Assembly: GCA_903937225.1 (NCBI GenBank)
Contig: CAIZYO010000086.1
Span: forward strand, 1-9,715
Reading direction: 5' to 3'
DNA length: 9,715 nucleotides
Origin: an uncultured Chloroflexota bacterium
Lineage (GTDB): Bacteria; Chloroflexota; Limnocylindria; Limnocylindrales; Limnocylindraceae
Both the position numbers and the translations under genes were made by a program. Shown here piece by piece: positions 6,847-9,715 of this stretch. Below the pieces are notes generated by a model that saw only the letters and a list, made by a program, of their open reading frames with translations, ran no database searches and was not told the origin of the DNA. Position 1 is the first letter of the stretch; every line of letters begins with the position of its first letter.

Positions 6847-8180
6847 GCGGCGCACAGATGGTCTGGTCACGCATGACGCCAGGCGGACGCGCACTCGCCG
6901 TGCTGCTCCCACTTCTCTCCGTTGGCGGCGCCGTGCTGACTGCGCTTCTTGTTGTGGCAGGGCCATTTATTGGCGCAACGATCGGTGCGAATCTTCCAAT
7001 CGTGCGATTCCTTGCCGCGTCGGTGATCACCTTCTTGATCACCGTACCTGTTGCATTTCTTTTGATCTACATGGAGATGAAGATCATTGCGCTGATGAAT
7101 CTTCGCATCGGACCAGACCGCATCGGTCCTGGTGGTGCTGTGATGAGTGTGGTGCACGGCTTGAAGGTGCTGAAGAAGGAGGACTTCACTCCACCAAGCG
7201 TTGACGTTCCTGTCTTCACGCTCGCACCAGTGGTTGTGTATCTGGCGAGCTTCATGACAGTCATGGTGATCCCGTTCGCGCCTGACCTGACGAGTGTCGG
7301 ACTCGAGTTCGGCCTCCTCTACTTCTTCGCAATCGGCGGACTCGGGGTGGTTGGGCTGATGATGGCGGGATGGTCGTCATTCAATAAGTACTCGCTGCTT
7401 GGCGGGATCCGCGCCGCAGCGCAGTCAATCAGCTATGAGATCCCACTGACACTCTCGGTGGTTGGCATCATCATCCTTACCGGCACACTCTCGCTGCCGA
7501 AGATTGTTGAAGCGCAGAGCGGCTCACTGCTCGACTGGTTCATCTTCCGCCAGCCACTCGCGGCGATCATCTTCTTTATTGCAATCACCGCCGAAGCGAA
7601 CCGCACGCCGTTTGACAACACCGAAGCGGACCAGGAGATCGTGGCTGGGTTTGCCACGGAATACTCCGGCATGCGTTTCGGCTTCTTCTTCTTTGCGGAG
7701 TACGTCAACGTCTTTATCGTCTCCGCACTCTTCTCCGCCGTCTTCCTCGGTGGCTCCAACGCGCCAATCAGTCTCCCCTTCAGCCCTGAGATCGTCGTGG
7801 ACCTGAGCGGGCTTGGCCTCCTCCTGCCGATCGCGGCGGGGATCGCGCCACTCCTTGGGACGCTCGCGATCGGGCTCCCCATCTATGCGATCAGCGCGCG
7901 CATCAAGGCCTGGCAGGCGCTCCTCGCCGGCTTCCTGATCTTCGGCGCGCTCTCCACGGCGGCCATCGGCTTCTGGGCCTGGGCGATGCTTCCACCAGTC
8001 GCTGACCTCGTCTGGTTCCTCCTCAAGACGTTCACCCTGATCTTCATCTTTGTCTGGATGCGCGCAACACTCCCCCGCGCACGCATCGACCAGCTGATGG
8101 GCTTCGCCTGGAAGTGGCTCCTCCCCGCATCACTCCTCAACCTATTTGTCACGGCGGCCGCCGTGCTACTGACGGCATAA
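6843..8180 (+). CDS. nuoH: NADH-quinone oxidoreductase subunit H, enlarged form
   Basis: This encodes 445 residues from GTG 6843, overlapping the nuoD stop; ATGs at 6858 and 6873 are possible later starts. NuoH is the membrane-arm subunit that forms the mouth of the quinone chamber, and most bacterial versions are about 320-350 residues. Core motifs are present: LRIGPDRIGP (87-96), KKEDFTPP (111-118), EANRTPFD (251-258), the acidic loop TEADQEIVAGF (260-270), EYSGM (273-277) and WMRATLPRARIDQLM (405-419). In the acidic loop, family residues are kept except for proline to Thr260 and one glutamate to Asp263. The extra length comes from an N-terminal region with an added hydrophobic helix (about 17-42) and an insertion at about 305-385 holding two more predicted helices. 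NuoH follows nuoD here, not nuoG. Confidence 0.94.
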   Translation: MSGAQMVWSRMTPGGRALAVLLPLLSVGGAVLTALLVVAGPFIGATIGANLPIVRFLAASVITFLITVPVAFLLIYMEMKIIALMNLRIGPDRIGPGGAVMSVVHGLKVLKKEDFTPPSVDVPVFTLAPVVVYLASFMTVMVIPFAPDLTSVGLEFGLLYFFAIGGLGVVGLMMAGWSSFNKYSLLGGIRAAAQSISYEIPLTLSVVGIIILTGTLSLPKIVEAQSGSLLDWFIFRQPLAAIIFFIAITAEANRTPFDNTEADQEIVAGFATEYSGMRFGFFFFAEYVNVFIVSALFSAVFLGGSNAPISLPFSPEIVVDLSGLGLLLPIAAGIAPLLGTLAIGLPIYAISARIKAWQALLAGFLIFGALSTAAIGFWAWAMLPPVADLVWFLLKTFTLIFIFVWMRATLPRARIDQLMGFAWKWLLPASLLNLFVTAAAVLLTA

Positions 8181-8186
8181 GGAGGG
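8181..8186 (+). promoter_or_regulatory. Strong ribosome binding site for the NuoI::NuoE fusion gene
   Basis: GGAGGG begins directly after the nuoH TAA and lies 4 bases before the ATG at 8191. It fixes the start in front of the NuoI-like N-terminus and shows the gene can be translated independently of nuoH. Confidence 0.8.
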
Positions 8187-8190
8187 TCTG

Positions 8191-9012
8191 ATGGCTCGAA
8201 TCCCAGGCTCAGGCATCGTTCGCGGAATGGCACTCACGCTCACTCGCTTCTTCCAGCCGAAGAAGACGGTGATGTATCCCGAAGTGAAGCCAGATATTCC
8301 GCCGCGCAACCGTGGCCGACTTGAACTTGTGACCGATGAGCGCGGCACGCTGAAGTGTGAAACCTGCTTCCAGTGCGCGCAGGCATGTCCAATTGAGTGC
8401 ATTGACATGGGCGGAACAGATACCAAGGGAAGGTACGCCGTCCACTGGGGACCAGCGGAGCAGTACGCCGAACGACGCGAAGAGTCGGCAATGCGCCGCT
8501 CAGGACGCACCGTCTCCGACGCGGCGGCAGCGCAAGAGAGCAGCGTTGACCTTCGACCCGTTGAAGCGGCGTTGGAGCGCGTTGATTACGACCCACATCA
8601 CATGCTGCAGATCCTTGAGTCTGTACAGGGCGCGTACGGCTATCTGCCAGTTGACGCACTGAAGCGCATCAGTCGCGCCACTGGCGCCTGGTACGCCATG
8701 GTGTATGGCACCGCAACCTTCTACAAACACCTCACGTTTGAGCCGGGGCGCAACCGCACGATCGCGGTCTGCCGTTGTGCAAACTGCTTGGTCGCTGGCG
8801 CAGGGCGCGTCATCAACACGCTCTCATTTGAATTCGGAACCGAGTTCGGCCAGGCGATCCCGTGGAGCAACCTGCGCCTTGAAGCCCTCTCGACACATCT
8901 TCCAGATGCGCCATCACCACTCGTGGTGATTGACGGCGAACCGCAACGCGAACTCTCAAGTCGCAATGCAGAATCGTGGGCCGCCGCACTTGCAGGGAGG
9001 TATGCCGCGTGA
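8191..9012 (+). CDS. Fused NuoI-like ferredoxin and NuoE-like protein with reduced cluster ligands
   Basis: This is one uninterrupted 273-residue frame. Residues 1-100 resemble NuoI, the '23 kDa' 8Fe ferredoxin subunit: RFFQPKKTVMYPE (19-31), PPRNRGRLEL (37-46), then one [4Fe-4S] motif with Cys56, Cys59, Cys62 and Cys66-Pro. The expected second CxxCxxCxxxCP is absent; the sequence goes from KGRYAVHW to GPAEQYAERREE (87-98), which aligns with the region normally after motif two. A variable linker (about 100-133) leads to a NuoE-like thioredoxin-fold domain: AYGYLPVDAL (148-157), YGTATFYKHLTFEPG (172-186) and Cys194-x4-Cys199 (with extra Cys196). The second cysteine pair of the 2Fe-2S site is Ala232 and His236. 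Three clusters would normally be expected; ligands for one are complete. The stop overlaps nuoF. Confidence 0.88.
   Translation: MARIPGSGIVRGMALTLTRFFQPKKTVMYPEVKPDIPPRNRGRLELVTDERGTLKCETCFQCAQACPIECIDMGGTDTKGRYAVHWGPAEQYAERREESAMRRSGRTVSDAAAAQESSVDLRPVEAALERVDYDPHHMLQILESVQGAYGYLPVDALKRISRATGAWYAMVYGTATFYKHLTFEPGRNRTIAVCRCANCLVAGAGRVINTLSFEFGTEFGQAIPWSNLRLEALSTHLPDAPSPLVVIDGEPQRELSSRNAESWAAALAGRYAA
8994..9001 (+). promoter_or_regulatory. Strong ribosome binding site that selects the nuoF GTG start
   Basis: AGGGAGGT lies in the last codons of the fusion gene, 7 bases before GTG 9009. It supports that GTG, which overlaps the preceding TGA. The nearby ATG at 9002 is in a different frame and too close to the site. 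Confidence 0.75.
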
Positions 9013-9715
9013 AGCAGCTAAGCGCGCCAAAGGGCTGGTCACAACTCCTGCTCACACCACCTGCAACCCCGTGGGCGGCGCTGCGCGCGGCGATCGCCGC
9101 AGGCGGCGCTGCAACAGCACAGACTCTGATTGATGCTGGCCTGCGCGGACGCGGCGGTGGCGGTTTCTTGACCGGCGAGAAGTGGCGTGCAACCGCGCAG
9201 AGCGGCGCGTCGCCGAAATACGCGGTGGCAAACGCCTACGAGTCGGACCCAGCCGTCTTCACAAACCGTCTCCTCCTTGAGAAGAACGCGCTCGGCGTCG
9301 TTGAGGGTCTCGCGATCGCCGCGCTCAGTGTTGGCGCGCGTGAAGCGATGATTGGTGTGCGCGCGGAGTACAGCGACGCCATCCGTTCACTTGAGTTGAT
9401 CATCAGCACCGCAGAGCGCGAAGGCGTCCTCGGTGCCAACGTGCTCGGAAGCGGTCGCGAGCTCACCGTGCGCGTCGTCCCACTTCAAGGATCAAGCATG
9501 ATCGGCGAAGAGACGGTGCTGCTGAAGGCGCTCGCTGGAAAGCGCGGTCAGCCCGAGCAGACGCCGCCGTACCCGTCGGAAGTTGGCTATCTCGGCAAGC
9601 CGACCGCGGTGAACAACGTGGCAACACTCGCCGCCGTCTCGTGGATCCTTACGAACGGCGCCGCCGCATTCAAGCAGATCGGCGACCCCGCGCAGCCCGG
9701 GACCGTGCTCGTTCA
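9009..9715 (+). CDS. nuoF: NuoF-like subunit (FMN/NADH site), divergent, 3' end outside window
   Basis: The first 235 codons are visible, starting at GTG 9009 (GTGA overlap with the fusion gene). NuoF normally binds FMN and NADH and holds cluster N3, whose cysteines lie beyond the window. The fold is clear: GLRGRGGGGFLTGEKW (44-59) matches the glycine-rich GRGGAGFPTGLKW loop, GEETVLL (166-172) matches GEETALL, and KPTAVNNVAT (197-206) matches the PTVVNNVET region. Several conserved positions differ. The NADE.EPGTFKDR loop reads NAYESDPAVFTNR (75-87), with Asp to Tyr77 and Gly to Ala82. The aromatic before GEET, Tyr180 in Thermus, is Ser163, the Cys before GEET is Ile165, and Glu of NNVET is Ala205. 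FMN binding is plausible; normal NADH oxidation is doubtful. The N-terminus is short, with no targeting signal. Confidence 0.88.
   Translation, partial: MKQLSAPKGWSQLLLTPPATPWAALRAAIAAGGAATAQTLIDAGLRGRGGGGFLTGEKWRATAQSGASPKYAVANAYESDPAVFTNRLLLEKNALGVVEGLAIAALSVGAREAMIGVRAEYSDAIRSLELIISTAEREGVLGANVLGSGRELTVRVVPLQGSSMIGEETVLLKALAGKRGQPEQTPPYPSEVGYLGKPTAVNNVATLAAVSWILTNGAAAFKQIGDPAQPGTVLV

Noticed and set aside
7024..7043. Direct repeat of TGATCACC spaced by 4 bases
   Set aside because: It encodes a repeated V/L-I-T pattern in a NuoH helix, and short hydrophobic repeats are common there.
9002..9133. ATG at 9002 as an alternative start after the fusion gene
   Set aside because: It is in a different frame from NuoF, gives only a short arginine-rich product and lies too close to the AGGGAGGT site.
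1..9715. CRISPR arrays, tRNA or rRNA genes, insertion sequences
   Set aside because: I saw no spaced repeats, tRNA-like cloverleaf, rRNA sequence or transposase; the window is almost wholly protein-coding.

Overview
The window is a gene-dense, GC-rich bacterial fragment, with no gene-free stretch longer than about 75 bases. Its core is the 5' part of a respiratory complex I (NADH:quinone oxidoreductase, nuo) operon. Separate nuoC and nuoD, a long NuoH, a PMT/GT39-type glycosyltransferase and strong Shine-Dalgarno sites would fit Chloroflexota or a neighbouring lineage. That assignment is a guess from gene style, not a phylogenetic result.

Layout. 2-610 (+) is the C-terminal part of a membrane glycosyltransferase whose 5' end lies outside the window. 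563-1340 (-) is a two-gene unit: a membrane protein (912-1340) followed by a cupin-like protein (563-901) whose 3' end overlaps the glycosyltransferase. A 73-bp divergent spacer (1341-1413) separates these from a long plus-strand run: a PurH-like protein (1414-2796), a MidA/NDUFAF7-family methyltransferase (2803-3981), nuoA, nuoB, nuoC, nuoD, nuoH, a NuoI::NuoE fusion, and the first 235 codons of nuoF, cut by the window end. From nuoA onward every junction is 0-10 bases or overlapping, as in a translationally coupled operon.

How the genes work together. NuoA and NuoH are membrane subunits at the quinone end. NuoB, NuoC and NuoD form the quinone-reducing Q module. NuoI normally carries clusters N6a and N6b into NuoB's N2. 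NuoE and NuoF belong to the NADH-oxidising N module. The MidA-family enzyme is related to mitochondrial NDUFAF7, which methylates an arginine of the NuoD homologue NDUFS2; that arginine is present here as NuoD Arg84.

The most unusual part is electron input. NuoI and NuoE are one 273-residue polypeptide. The NuoI part has one [4Fe-4S] motif instead of two. The NuoE part keeps the first two 2Fe-2S cysteines but has Ala and His at the second pair. NuoF keeps its glycine-rich loop and GEET motif but has replacements at several FMN/NADH-site positions. Together these suggest a complex I whose N module is remodelled or does not accept NADH in the usual way. The PurH-like protein upstream also looks like a degenerate or repurposed enzyme. 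Whether any of this is already described for this lineage cannot be judged from the sequence alone.
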